Assembly (NCBI GenBank): GCA_902801325.1
Contig: CADCHQ010000014.1
Span: forward strand, 1-64,000
Source: an uncultured Bacteroidales bacterium
GTDB taxonomy: Bacteria; Bacteroidota; Bacteroidia; Bacteroidales; Bacteroidaceae
Length of the DNA: 64,000 nt
Reading direction: 5' to 3'
The notes under the pieces are model-generated. The model had not been told where the DNA came from. It made no database searches and saw only the letters and a program-made list of their open reading frames with translations. Of this stretch, positions 6,736 to 14,974 are shown one piece after another. The number at the start of each line of letters is the position of its first letter. Within the stretch, counting starts at the first letter, position 1. Made by a program: the position numbers and the translations under genes.

Positions 6736-7814
6736 TTATCATACTCGGCATAGAAAGTTCTTGTGACGACACAAGTGCTGCTGTCATTAAGGATGGAGTG
6801 CTGCTGAGTAATGTTACTGCAAGTCAAGCAGTACATGAAAGCTATGGTGGGGTAGTACCCGAATTGGCAAGTAGAGCACACCAACAAAATATAGTACCCG
6901 TAGTTGACCAAGCACTTAAAAGAGCAGGAGTAAGCAGGGAAGAACTCTCTGCTATTGCTTTCACTCGTGGACCTGGTCTTATGGGTAGCTTGTTGGTTGG
7001 TGTCTCCTTTGCTAAAGGTATGGCTGCTTCCTTAGGTATTCCTATGATAGAAGTCAACCATCTGCAAGGTCATGTTTTGGCACATTTTATTAAAGAAACG
7101 GACCCTCTCCAAACCTCTCCCTTAAAGGGCGAGGAGAATTCAAACAATCACCCCTCCTTGGGAGGGGATAGGGGGAGGTTTCCTAAATTCCCCTTCCTCT
7201 GCTTACTTGTAAGTGGTGGTAACTCACAGATTATCAAGGTGAAAGCCTATAATGATATGGAAGTCATCGGACAAACTATTGATGATGCTGCAGGAGAAGC
7301 AATCGATAAAGCTGCAAAGGTAATGGGATTGGGATATCCTGGTGGACCTATCATCGATAAACTTGCTCGTCAGGGTAACCCTAATGCGTATCAATTCTCC
7401 AAGCCTCATATTCCTGGTTATGACTACAGCTTCTCGGGATTGAAGACCAGTTTCCTCTACAATCTGCGCGATTGGATGAAGGAAGATCCCGATTTCATCG
7501 AACATCATAAGGAAGATCTGGCTGCCTCATACGAGAAGGCTATAGTGGACACACTGATGAACAAACTCCGTCTTGCAGCTCGAGACTTAAAGATAAGACA
7601 AGTAGCTGTAGCAGGAGGAGTTAGTGCCAATACTGGATTGCGAAATGCCTTCCATGAATATGCCGAAAAGTACCATTGGAAGATATTCATCCCCAAGTTC
7701 AGTTACACCACCGATAATGCAGCCATGATAGCTATCACGGGCTATTTCAAATATCAAGACAAGGACTTTTGTCCGATGGAAGCACCAGCATATAGTAGGG
7801 TGACAATAAAATAA
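6684..7814 (+). CDS. tsaD: tRNA threonylcarbamoyladenosine transferase subunit TsaD
   Basis: A 376-residue enzyme that, with TsaB/TsaE, forms t6A37 in ANN-decoding tRNAs. Key features are ILGIESSCDDTSAA, the metal-binding histidines in NHLQGHVLAH, LLVSGGNSQ, VAGGVSANTG and DNAAMIA. It is longer than usual for two visible reasons. Residues 1-17 are mostly the translated right repeat unit (TPLSKREGKGES); no ATG, GTG or TTG lies between that unit and the conserved core, so translation must start at 6684/6687 inside the DUF559 element. An 80-bp left-right repeat pair at 7101-7180 adds about 25 residues (from DPLQTSPLKGEE) just before FPFLCLLVSGG. TsaD is essential in most bacteria, so the altered protein presumably works. 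ATGA overlap with the DUF559 gene suggests translational coupling. Confidence 0.95.
   Translation: MMNQNTPLSKREGKGESLIILGIESSCDDTSAAVIKDGVLLSNVTASQAVHESYGGVVPELASRAHQQNIVPVVDQALKRAGVSREELSAIAFTRGPGLMGSLLVGVSFAKGMAASLGIPMIEVNHLQGHVLAHFIKETDPLQTSPLKGEENSNNHPSLGGDRGRFPKFPFLCLLVSGGNSQIIKVKAYNDMEVIGQTIDDAAGEAIDKAAKVMGLGYPGGPIIDKLARQGNPNAYQFSKPHIPGYDYSFSGLKTSFLYNLRDWMKEDPDFIEHHKEDLAASYEKAIVDTLMNKLRLAARDLKIRQVAVAGGVSANTGLRNAFHEYAEKYHWKIFIPKFSYTTDNAAMIAITGYFKYQDKDFCPMEAPAYSRVTIK
7101..7180 (+). repeat. GC-palindrome left-right pair inside tsaD
   Basis: A left unit at 7101-7134 (GACC, CTCTCC, CCTCTCCCTT/AAAGGGCGAGG) and a right unit at 7151-7180 (CCCCTCC/GGAGGGG, then ATAGGGGGAGG) are separated by 16 bp. 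The whole pair is in frame with no stop, at a point where other TsaD proteins have a short loop. Confidence 0.85.
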
Positions 7815-7825
7815 TTACAAAAAGT

Positions 7826-7857
7826 TTTGGTCATTCCAGAAAATTGTCGTACCTTTG
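7826..7857 (+). promoter_or_regulatory. Promoter of the rpmB operon
   Basis: TTTG at 7826-7829, exactly 20 bp, then TACCTTTG at 7850-7857; transcription start expected near 7864. Confidence 0.75.
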
Positions 7858-7906
7858 CACGCTGTTTGGAAGAAGCTATTAGGATAGCAAAAGAAAATTA
7901 GAAGAA

Positions 7907-8167
7907 ATGTCTAAGATTTGTCAAATTACCGGAAAGAAGGCCATGGTTGGCAACAACGTTTCACACTCGAAGCGTCGCACAAAGCGTGTGTTCGATGTAA
8001 ACTTGTTCTCTAAGAAGTTCTACTATGTAGAGCAGGACTGCTGGATTACACTTAACATCAGTGCAGCTGGTCTTCGCATGATTAACAAAGTTGGTCTCGA
8101 CGCAGCACTCAATCAAGCTGTTGCTAAGGGCTATTGTGATTGGAAAGACATCAAGGTAATCGGTTAA
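7907..8167 (+). CDS. rpmB: 50S ribosomal protein L28
   Basis: An 86-residue basic protein with the L28 opening [20 protein letters not shown]. It is a structural component of the large ribosomal subunit. It heads the Bacteroidota order rpmB-rpmG-DUF4295, followed by ftsY and rimO. Only one cysteine is present, so this is a form without the zinc ribbon. A consensus promoter lies 50 bp upstream. Confidence 0.97.
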   Translation: MSKICQITGKKAMVGNNVSHSKRRTKRVFDVNLFSKKFYYVEQDCWITLNISAAGLRMINKVGLDAALNQAVAKGYCDWKDIKVIG

Positions 8168-8186
8168 TTGAAAGGAGAATCGCATT

Positions 8187-8375
8187 ATGGCAAAGAAAGC
8201 AAAAGGTAACAGAGTGCAGGTAATCCTGGAATGCACCGAGCACAAAGCAAGTGGTATGCCCGGCACAAGCCGTTACATCACTACTAAGAATCGTAAGAAC
8301 ACTCCTGAGCGTCTGGAGCTGAAGAAGTACAATCCGATTCTGAAGAAGATGACCATCCACAAGGAGATTAAGTAA
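8187..8375 (+). CDS. rpmG: 50S ribosomal protein L33
   Basis: A 62-residue basic protein. [15 protein letters not shown] and the C-terminal [17 protein letters not shown] are diagnostic of L33. It has a single Cys, so it lacks the CxxC pairs of zinc-binding paralogues. It lies 19 bp after rpmB, with an AGGAGA-like sequence at 8171-8177. Confidence 0.97.
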   Translation: MAKKAKGNRVQVILECTEHKASGMPGTSRYITTKNRKNTPERLELKKYNPILKKMTIHKEIK

Positions 8376-8405
8376 TTCGTAACAAGTAAATCGTAATTAA
8401 GAACT

Positions 8406-8564
8406 ATGGCAAAGAAAACCGTGGCCTCCTTGCAAACTGGCAAGACTGATGGCCGAAGCTATACCAAAGTGATTAAGATGGTTAAGAGCCCCAAAACTGG
8501 TGCTTACATCTTCGATGAGCAGATGGTCCCCAACGAAGCCGTAAAGGATTTCTTTAAGAACTAA
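8406..8564 (+). CDS. DUF4295 small conserved protein
   Basis: A 52-residue protein beginning MAKKTVASLQTGK and ending VPNEAVKDFFKN. It lies 30 bp after rpmG and before a terminator. Bacteroidota keep a DUF4295 gene at this exact position, and its size, basic N-terminus and neighbours suggest a ribosome-associated protein. That role is inference from context. No cysteine or membrane segment is present. Confidence 0.88.
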   Translation: MAKKTVASLQTGKTDGRSYTKVIKMVKSPKTGAYIFDEQMVPNEAVKDFFKN

Positions 8565-8592
8565 TCCACGTTACGACTTTCGTCTCACATAC

Positions 8593-8629
8593 AAGTGCGT
8601 CCTCCAGCAATGGGGGATGCATTTTTTTT
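8593..8629 (+). terminator. Terminator of the rpmB-rpmG-DUF4295 operon
   Basis: GTGCGTCCTCC pairs imperfectly with GGGGGATGCAT around AGCAAT and is followed by a run of eight T. Confidence 0.85.
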
Positions 8630-8684
8630 ATCCATTTCATCGAATAAATTTCGTTTTCCTCTTTTCTCTTTTCACATTATTTAC

Positions 8685-8692
8685 TAACTTTG
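8685..8692 (+). promoter_or_regulatory. Promoter -7 element for ftsY-rimO
   Basis: TAACTTTG fits TAnnTTTG. It lies 17 bp before the ATG at 8710 and decides the ftsY start, because an alternative upstream in-frame start (8617) would precede the promoter and overlap the terminator. Confidence 0.7.
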
Positions 8693-8709
8693 TAGCAAAA
8701 TGTATCATT

Positions 8710-9675
8710 ATGGGATTTTTTAATCTGTTTTCAAAGAAAACAAAGGAAGAGCAAGTAGAGACCTTAGATAAAGGCCTGGAGAAGACAAAGGAGAGTTTCT
8801 TTGGAAAACTTACGCGTGCTGTTGCTGGCAAATCCAAGGTTGACGATGATGTGCTCGATAACCTTGAGGAAGTACTGGTTACCAGTGATGTGGGTGTGGA
8901 CACTACCTTGAACATCATCCGCCGCATAGAAGAAAGAGTTGAACGCGACAAGTATGTCACTACTTCCGAACTCAATGGCATACTCAGGGAAGAGATAGCT
9001 GCTCTGCTCACAGAGAATAATACAGGTGACACCGAGGGGTTCCAAATTCCTACGGATAAGAAACCTTACGTCATCATGGTTGTTGGTGTGAATGGAGTAG
9101 GTAAGACCACAACCATAGGCAAACTGGCTCATCAGTTCAAACAAGCAGGATTGAAGGTTGTACTTGGTGCTGCCGATACCTTCCGAGCTGCAGCTGTTGA
9201 ACAAATAGTTATTTGGGGCGAACGTGTTGGAGTACCCGTTGTTAAGCAACAAATGGGTAGTGATCCTGCAAGTGTTGCTTTCGATACCCTTCAGAGTGCT
9301 GTAGCTCAAGGTGCTGATGTGGTCCTTATTGATACTGCAGGCCGATTGCACAACAAGAAAGGACTCATGGATGAACTGTCGAAGATAAAGCGTGTAATGC
9401 AAAAGGTGGTACCTGATGCTCCACACGATGTAATGCTTGTCCTTGATGGTTCTACTGGTCAGAATGCTTTCGAGCAAGCCAAACAGTTTACTGCTGCTAC
9501 AGACGTTACCTCTATGGCTATCACCAAACTCGATGGTACTGCTAAGGGTGGTGTAGTCCTTGGTATTAGTGACCAATTCAAGATACCTGTTCGCTACATC
9601 GGACTGGGTGAAGGAATGGATGATCTGCAACCCTTCAATCGCCTTGATTTTGTTAACTCTCTTTTCGGTAATTGA
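8710..9675 (+). CDS. ftsY: Signal recognition particle receptor FtsY
   Basis: A 321-residue SRP GTPase that docks ribosome-SRP complexes at the inner membrane. After a short charged N-terminus the NG domain shows P-loop GVNGVGKTTT, DTAGR and the TKLDGTAKGG specificity/closing motif. The long acidic A domain of the E. coli protein is missing, as usual outside proteobacteria. Start 8710 (MGFFNLFSKK, an amphipathic membrane-targeting start) was preferred over 8617 because of the promoter position. The stop overlaps the rimO ATG (TGATG). Confidence 0.96.
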   Translation: MGFFNLFSKKTKEEQVETLDKGLEKTKESFFGKLTRAVAGKSKVDDDVLDNLEEVLVTSDVGVDTTLNIIRRIEERVERDKYVTTSELNGILREEIAALLTENNTGDTEGFQIPTDKKPYVIMVVGVNGVGKTTTIGKLAHQFKQAGLKVVLGAADTFRAAAVEQIVIWGERVGVPVVKQQMGSDPASVAFDTLQSAVAQGADVVLIDTAGRLHNKKGLMDELSKIKRVMQKVVPDAPHDVMLVLDGSTGQNAFEQAKQFTAATDVTSMAITKLDGTAKGGVVLGISDQFKIPVRYIGLGEGMDDLQPFNRLDFVNSLFGN

Positions 9676-10979
9676 TGCGCAACACCATTGATATCATCAC
9701 CATGGGATGCTCAAAGAATCTTGTCGATTCAGAGCGCCTAATCACTCAACTTGAGGCTGCTGGCTATCGTGTTACCCATGATAGTGAAAACCCCCAAGGT
9801 GATATTGCTGTGGTGAACACTTGTGGCTTCATTGCCGATGCTCAGGAAGAAAGCATCAACACCATTCTGCAAATGGCACAACGCAAGAGTGAGGGCACAT
9901 TAAAGAAACTCTATGTAATGGGTTGTCTCTCACAGCGTTTCCTTGTAGAACTGAAAAAGGAGATTCCCGAAGTAGATAAGTTCTATGGCAAGTTTGATTG
10001 GCATCAGTTGCTCTATGATTTGGGGAATACCTATCGTCCCAAACTCCGCAATCAACGTCATCTTACCACTCCTTCCCATTATGCTTACCTGAAGATAAGT
10101 GAAGGTTGCAACCGCCATTGCAGCTATTGTGCCATACCCTTGATGACTGGTTCTCATCAGAGTCGTCCGATGGAAGACATTCTGGATGAGGTGCGATATC
10201 TTGTTGATAAGGGAGTCAAAGAATTTCAGGTTATCGCACAGGAGCTGACATACTATGGCTTAGACCTTTATCACCAGCGTAAGATAGCTGAACTCATCGA
10301 ACATATATCTGACATACCAGGTGTCGAGTGGATACGTCTTCACTATGCTTATCCCACTGATTTCCCCATCGAACTCCTTCGGGTAATGAGGGAACGCAAG
10401 AATGTGTGCAAATATCTCGATGTGGCTCTGCAGCATGTCTCCAATATAGTCCTGAAAGCCATGCGTCGCAATATCACTAAGGATGAGACTTACCAGTTTG
10501 TGGAAATGCTTCGTCGTGAAGTACCAGGCATTCACATTAGGACAACCATGATGGTAGGTCATCCTGGGGAAACAGAAGCAGACTTCGAAGAACTTATGGA
10601 GTTTGTTCGCTGGGCAAGATTTGAACGAATGGGAGCCTTTGCTTATAGTGAGGAAGCAGGAACATACAGTGCAAAGACCTTTACTGATGATATTCCTGAT
10701 GAAGTTAAACAAACTCGACTGAGCAAACTCATGAGACTGCAACAGCGCATTTCTGCTGAAATACAAGAGCAGAAGGTGGACACAGACCTTCGTGTCATCA
10801 TTGATCGTCTTGAAGGGGATTACTATATTGGTCGCACTGAATTTGATTCTCCAGAAGTAGATCCAGAGGTACTCATTTCAGCAACCGATTACCCCAACCT
10901 CTGCATTGGTCAGTTCTATGATTGCCACATCATTTCAGCTGATGATTTCGACCTTTATGCCCAATCCTTATCCCTTTAA
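9675..10979 (+). CDS. rimO: Ribosomal protein S12 methylthiotransferase RimO
   Basis: A 434-residue radical-SAM enzyme that methylthiolates an Asp of ribosomal protein S12. The N-terminal methylthiotransferase domain has cluster cysteines C12, C50 and C84 (MGCSKN, NTCGF, MGCLSQ). The radical-SAM CxxxCxxC is C145-C149-C152 (CNRHCSYC). A C-terminal TRAM-type domain follows (IIDRLEGDYYIGRTEFDSPE). S12-type rather than MiaB-type is indicated by IITMGCSKNLVDSE. A TTG lies at 9672, but the ATG at 9675 gives the usual 1-nt overlap with ftsY. Confidence 0.95.
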   Translation: MRNTIDIITMGCSKNLVDSERLITQLEAAGYRVTHDSENPQGDIAVVNTCGFIADAQEESINTILQMAQRKSEGTLKKLYVMGCLSQRFLVELKKEIPEVDKFYGKFDWHQLLYDLGNTYRPKLRNQRHLTTPSHYAYLKISEGCNRHCSYCAIPLMTGSHQSRPMEDILDEVRYLVDKGVKEFQVIAQELTYYGLDLYHQRKIAELIEHISDIPGVEWIRLHYAYPTDFPIELLRVMRERKNVCKYLDVALQHVSNIVLKAMRRNITKDETYQFVEMLRREVPGIHIRTTMMVGHPGETEADFEELMEFVRWARFERMGAFAYSEEAGTYSAKTFTDDIPDEVKQTRLSKLMRLQQRISAEIQEQKVDTDLRVIIDRLEGDYYIGRTEFDSPEVDPEVLISATDYPNLCIGQFYDCHIISADDFDLYAQSLSL

Positions 10980-10997
10980 CATCTAACATTACCACAT

Positions 10998-11267
10998 ATG
11001 AACAACAAAGAATTTGTAACGGAAATTGCCACCAAACTCGGGATGTCTACCTCTCAGGTAAATTCTCTGATGGTTGGACTTACAGCCGAGATGACGTCCC
11101 ACTTCGAAGAAGAGACACAGGTTTCCATCATGAACTTTGGAAACTTCGAAGTGAAGAAGAGACTTGAGCGGGTCATCATCAACCCTGCTACCAAACAGCG
11201 CATGCTTGTACCACCCAAGATGGCACTAAGCTTCAAACCCAGTAACGTGTTAAAGGATAAACTCTGA
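10998..11267 (+). CDS. HU-family DNA-binding protein
   Basis: An 89-residue HU-type protein: an N-terminal helical dimerisation part, the NFGNFEVKKR beta turn, then the INPATKQRMLVPP arm with the Pro that wedges DNA. It is expected to bend DNA as a dimer. It lies 18 bp after rimO and 5 bp ahead of an HU-membrane-LysM fusion, so the two may form heterodimers or a two-gene unit. Confidence 0.92.
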   Translation: MNNKEFVTEIATKLGMSTSQVNSLMVGLTAEMTSHFEEETQVSIMNFGNFEVKKRLERVIINPATKQRMLVPPKMALSFKPSNVLKDKL

Positions 11268-11272
11268 TTGCT

Positions 11273-12568
11273 ATGGAAAACAAGATAACTATCATAGATT
11301 TGGCTGAAGGATTGGCCAAGCGTAAGCACATCCAGCGTAAGGATGCTGAACTCTTTATTCGTACTGTGTTTGAAACCATTCAGGAACGTCTCCTCGAGGG
11401 TGATCCTGTGAAAGTGAAAGGATTAGGTACTTTCAAGCTGATTACCGTTAACAGCCGTGAAAGTGTGAATGTGCAAACTGGTGAACGCATTGTTATTGAT
11501 AGTCATGCCAAGGTTTCCTTTACTCCCGAAAAGGCATTAAGTGATCGTGTAAATCGTCCCTTTGCAGACTTTGAAACTGTAGCTCTTAACGATGCCACAA
11601 AGACGGAGGACATGGAGAGGATAGACCTTCCCGAACCAGAAGCAACAGAAGAACCCACAACAGAGGCTATACAAGCTCCTCTTGCCGATATAGTAGAACC
11701 TGCTGCTGAGGTTGCACAAGCAGAACCAGAGGAAATAGTATTACCTGAGCCCGAGGTTGCACAAGCAGAACCAGAAGCTATAGTAGAGCCTACACCTGAA
11801 GTGGTAGATCCCACTCCCGAGGTTGTGGAAGAACCCGTTGTTGAAACCGTTGTTGAAGAAGCAACTCCTGAACCTATCGTTGAGGAAGAACCCAAGGAAG
11901 AACCTGTCGTTGAGGAAGAACCCAAGGTAGAACCCGTTGCTGTAGAAGAACCCAAGGTAGAACCCGTTGCTGTAGAAGAACCTAAGGTAGAACCAGTCAT
12001 TGAAGAAGAGCCAAATGTTGAACCCATCGTTGAGGAAAAACCCAAGGAAGAACCCGTTCAAGAAGTTCAGAGTGCTCCAGCTGCATTTATGGATAAGCAA
12101 GACAAAGAACCCGCAGGTGCTGATGCTGTAGAAAAGAAATCCAGGAATCTCACTCGTTGGTTGCTTTTCCTCATGCTCCTGTTGGTTGCTGCATTGATCT
12201 TGTTCCTCCTCTTTGGTCCTAAGGGTTATGACGGAGAAGCTGTAGAACGCGAAGATACCACTCAGGTTGAACAAAAGGATACCATTGAAGCTGTTCCCGT
12301 TACTCCTGCTAAACCAACTAAGAGTGCTGAAGAATTAGCTGCCGACTATCCTCAGATTCCTAATGGTGAATACTGGATTGTAGGAACCAAGACCACCCAT
12401 GTGCTTGAAAAGGGTGAAGACCTCTCGAAACTTGCCCTTGAGCATTATGGTGACAAGAAACTCATCAACTACATCATTCACTACAACGGCTACAGCATGC
12501 AGAAGGCCAGCAACTTGTTTGTTGGTACGGAAGTTAAGTTGCCTGAGTTGGTGAAGAAGGAGCAATAG
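11273..12568 (+). CDS. HU domain-transmembrane-LysM fusion protein
   Basis: A 431-residue protein in four parts. Residues 1-95 are an HU-like domain (VKVKGLGTFKLITVNSRESVN). Residues 115-270 are a Glu/Pro/Val-rich linker of repeated EEPKVEPV units, encoded by 30-bp DNA repeats at about 11870-12060. Residues 295-314 are a single membrane helix preceded by KKSRNLTRW. Residues 376-426 are LysM-like (HVLEKGEDLSKLALEHYG). The positive flank puts the HU part in the cytoplasm and the LysM part in the periplasm. It could therefore link DNA to peptidoglycan. Domains are seen; topology and tethering are inference. The conserved HU arm Pro region is weaker than in the upstream HU gene, so DNA binding is not assured. 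Confidence 0.82.
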   Translation: MENKITIIDLAEGLAKRKHIQRKDAELFIRTVFETIQERLLEGDPVKVKGLGTFKLITVNSRESVNVQTGERIVIDSHAKVSFTPEKALSDRVNRPFADFETVALNDATKTEDMERIDLPEPEATEEPTTEAIQAPLADIVEPAAEVAQAEPEEIVLPEPEVAQAEPEAIVEPTPEVVDPTPEVVEEPVVETVVEEATPEPIVEEEPKEEPVVEEEPKVEPVAVEEPKVEPVAVEEPKVEPVIEEEPNVEPIVEEKPKEEPVQEVQSAPAAFMDKQDKEPAGADAVEKKSRNLTRWLLFLMLLLVAALILFLLFGPKGYDGEAVEREDTTQVEQKDTIEAVPVTPAKPTKSAEELAADYPQIPNGEYWIVGTKTTHVLEKGEDLSKLALEHYGDKKLINYIIHYNGYSMQKASNLFVGTEVKLPELVKKEQ

Positions 12569-12624
12569 ATAGCTTTGTAATAAGATATAGGTCTTCTGTC
12601 GGAAGGTCTAAGGTCTTCAAAAAT

Positions 12625-12663
12625 AACCCCTAATGCTTTCTGCAAGAAGGCTTAGGGGTTTTT
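12625..12663. terminator. Bidirectional terminator between the HU-LysM gene and the RSH gene
   Basis: AACCCCTAATGC pairs with GCTTAGGGGTT, with T-runs on both sides, and serves two convergent genes. Confidence 0.85.
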
Positions 12664-14813
12664 CATACTCGTGTAACATTCTTCACACCACGAATGTTCT
12701 TCAGTTTCCTGATGAGACCAGCCAAACGTTCTGTATCTTCTAGCATTACGGTCAGGTGACCAGAGAACAATCCATCATGTGAGTCAATATTGATACTACG
12801 CATGAGCATGCGTTCTTCCTTGGAAATGACAGAGGTGATGTTGTTGACGATTCCCATATCATCCTGACCAACTATGTGCAGAGTAATGCTATACTGTGTT
12901 CCTTGTTTTGAAGCCCATCGAGCTCTCACAAAGCGGTAAGGAGCTCTTTGGCGCATAGCTTGAGCATTGGGACAATCGGTCCGGTGTATCTTAATACCAC
13001 CTGTTGATGATACAAAGCCGAAGACATCATCACCATAGATGGGGTGACAACATTTGGCAAGCTGGAAGTCTATTCCCTTCAGATTCTGGTCGATGACAAG
13101 CACATCATCTTTTGTTCCCGATGGTCCGCTTGCATTTTCCTGCATTACAAAGTCAGCAGCAGAACGAGTCTCAGTACTCTCTTCTCCTCTTTCATGCCGT
13201 TGTTGTCCTTGATATACTTCAAGCACCTGATTGACATCAAGTTTTTCCTCTGCAATAGCATGGTAGAAGTCGGTCACATTCTTATATCCCAACCGCTTTA
13301 TGGTGTGCATAAGAGTTGCCTCGGAATACTCAAGTTTGCGGTTACGCATCTTCCTTTCCAACAACTCCTTAGCCAATGCAACGTGTCCTGCTTGAGCTTC
13401 CTTCAGGCTTTGACGTATTTTACTCTTTGCTCTGTTGGTGGTGACTATTCCCAACCAGTCTTGTTTAGGCGATTGGTTGTTTGAAGTCAATATCTCTACC
13501 TGGTCACCACTCTGCAGTTTGTGTCTCAAATCAGCATGGCGGTTACCAATGCGAGCTCCTGTGCATCGATTTCCAACCTTGGTGTGAATGGCATATGCAA
13601 AATCCAGTACAGTTGCTCCTGCTGGCAAACGGAAAAGGTCACCCCGAGGAGTAAATACGAACACTTCATTGCTGACTTTTGAAGTAGCGTCGCTGATGTA
13701 TTCTCCTTGTTCCAATGCAGAACGAATATCTGCCAACAACTCTTCGGTACTACTCTGGCTACCAGTTACTCCTTTATAACGCCAGTGAGCAGCAAGTCCG
13801 TGTTCTGCAATATCATCCATTCGCTCAGTACGTATCTGTACTTCCACCCATTTATCCTCAGGTCCCAATACGGTGATGTGCAAACTCTCATATCCGTTTG
13901 CTTTTGGCACACTTAGCCAATCACGCATACGTTTGGGATTAGAGGGATACATGTCGGTAATGATGGAGAATACTTGCCAGCATTGGGCATGTTCCTCATT
14001 CTGGGGTGCATCGAGTATGATGCGAATGGCAAAGAGATCATAAACCCCATCAACATCAACATGCTGCTTCTTCATCTTCTGCCAAATGCTGTGGATACTC
14101 TTTGTGCGTCCCTTCATGTGGTAGTGAAGTCCTGCAGCAGTCAAGCGTTCATCAATAGGCTTAACGAATCTTTCTATATACAGGTCACGATTGCGCTTGG
14201 TTTCATTAAGTTTATCCTTAATGTGATAATAAGCATCATGCTCAAGGTATTTGAGACTGAGGTCTTCGAGTTCGCTCTTTAACTTGTACAAACCCAGCTT
14301 ATGAGCCAAGGGTGCATATAGGAAAGCAGCTTGCCTACTTGCTTCGTGTTGTGCTTCAATGTTGGCAGTATCACGAATTTGTCGCATAAGTGCCACACTC
14401 TGAGCAATAAGGATGAGAATAACACGCATGTCACCAGCTTGACTTACGAGGAGTGAACGGAAGTTGTCTGTCTCTACTGATGCAGAGCGCTCGAACAGTT
14501 CATCTGTTCCTATAAGGCTATTCAGTAGGTTGGCAGTTTCCTTACCATATTGTTGAATGATGCTTTCTATGGAAACAACTCCTGCACGTACGGCACTCTG
14601 GAACATGCTTGCAAAGAGCAGGGTAGGGGTAATACCTATTTCTTCAGCAATAACAATGGCCGTTTGATGATCGGTCTCAACAGTACTAAGACCAAAGGCA
14701 TCGGGCAATATAATTCCACGATTTTCCATTTGGTTAAGTGTGTCAAGTGCCTCGCGATATTTTGCTATCGCACTATCCTCGATATGCTGTATGATGATGT
14801 CGTTCTCTTTCAT
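12663..14813 (-). CDS. RelA/SpoT-family (p)ppGpp synthetase with degenerate hydrolase domain
   Basis: A 716-residue long RSH protein. The synthetase domain is well conserved: GRTKSIHSIWQKMKK (235-249), YDLFAIRI (258-265), SVPKANGYESLH (301-312) and VEVQIRT (323-329). TGS (about 384-445) and a C-terminal ACT follow. The hydrolase domain lacks the catalytic HD pair: the usual LLHDVVEDT site reads FASMFQSAVRAG (67-78), and the LADRLHNMR site reads IAQSVALMRQ. It should therefore make but not break (p)ppGpp. The synthetase loop reads RMRD (295-298), closer to the RxKD of bifunctional enzymes than to the ExDD of RelA. Bacteroidetes often carry a second, complete RSH elsewhere. The TAATTTTG promoter element lies only 7 nt before the ATG, so the mRNA may be leaderless. 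Confidence 0.92.
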   Translation of the reverse strand: MKENDIIIQHIEDSAIAKYREALDTLNQMENRGIILPDAFGLSTVETDHQTAIVIAEEIGITPTLLFASMFQSAVRAGVVSIESIIQQYGKETANLLNSLIGTDELFERSASVETDNFRSLLVSQAGDMRVILILIAQSVALMRQIRDTANIEAQHEASRQAAFLYAPLAHKLGLYKLKSELEDLSLKYLEHDAYYHIKDKLNETKRNRDLYIERFVKPIDERLTAAGLHYHMKGRTKSIHSIWQKMKKQHVDVDGVYDLFAIRIILDAPQNEEHAQCWQVFSIITDMYPSNPKRMRDWLSVPKANGYESLHITVLGPEDKWVEVQIRTERMDDIAEHGLAAHWRYKGVTGSQSSTEELLADIRSALEQGEYISDATSKVSNEVFVFTPRGDLFRLPAGATVLDFAYAIHTKVGNRCTGARIGNRHADLRHKLQSGDQVEILTSNNQSPKQDWLGIVTTNRAKSKIRQSLKEAQAGHVALAKELLERKMRNRKLEYSEATLMHTIKRLGYKNVTDFYHAIAEEKLDVNQVLEVYQGQQRHERGEESTETRSAADFVMQENASGPSGTKDDVLVIDQNLKGIDFQLAKCCHPIYGDDVFGFVSSTGGIKIHRTDCPNAQAMRQRAPYRFVRARWASKQGTQYSITLHIVGQDDMGIVNNITSVISKEERMLMRSINIDSHDGLFSGHLTVMLEDTERLAGLIRKLKNIRGVKNVTRV

Positions 14814-14820
14814 ATTTCCA

Positions 14821-14828
14821 CAAAATTA
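14821..14828 (-). promoter_or_regulatory. Promoter -7 element of the RSH gene
   Basis: On the minus strand this is TAATTTTG, ending 7 nt before the ATG at 14813. Transcription would start at or next to the start codon. Confidence 0.55.
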
Positions 14829-14974
14829 CGAATTAATTAAGACATAAGAAAACGTGAGTATGAGAAATTGAGAAAAAAATAGTAAATGGTAATTGGTAAA
14901 TGGTAATTTATTTGTATTTTTGCATCAATTATATTTTAAACATTCGAACCGATAAAACATTAAACTTTTATATC

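Noticed and set aside
11503..12045. Long minus-strand frame opposite the HU-LysM gene rich in Ser/Thr/Gly
   Set aside because: It is the antisense reading of the Glu/Pro/Val repeat linker; no start signal and the plus-strand domains are clear.
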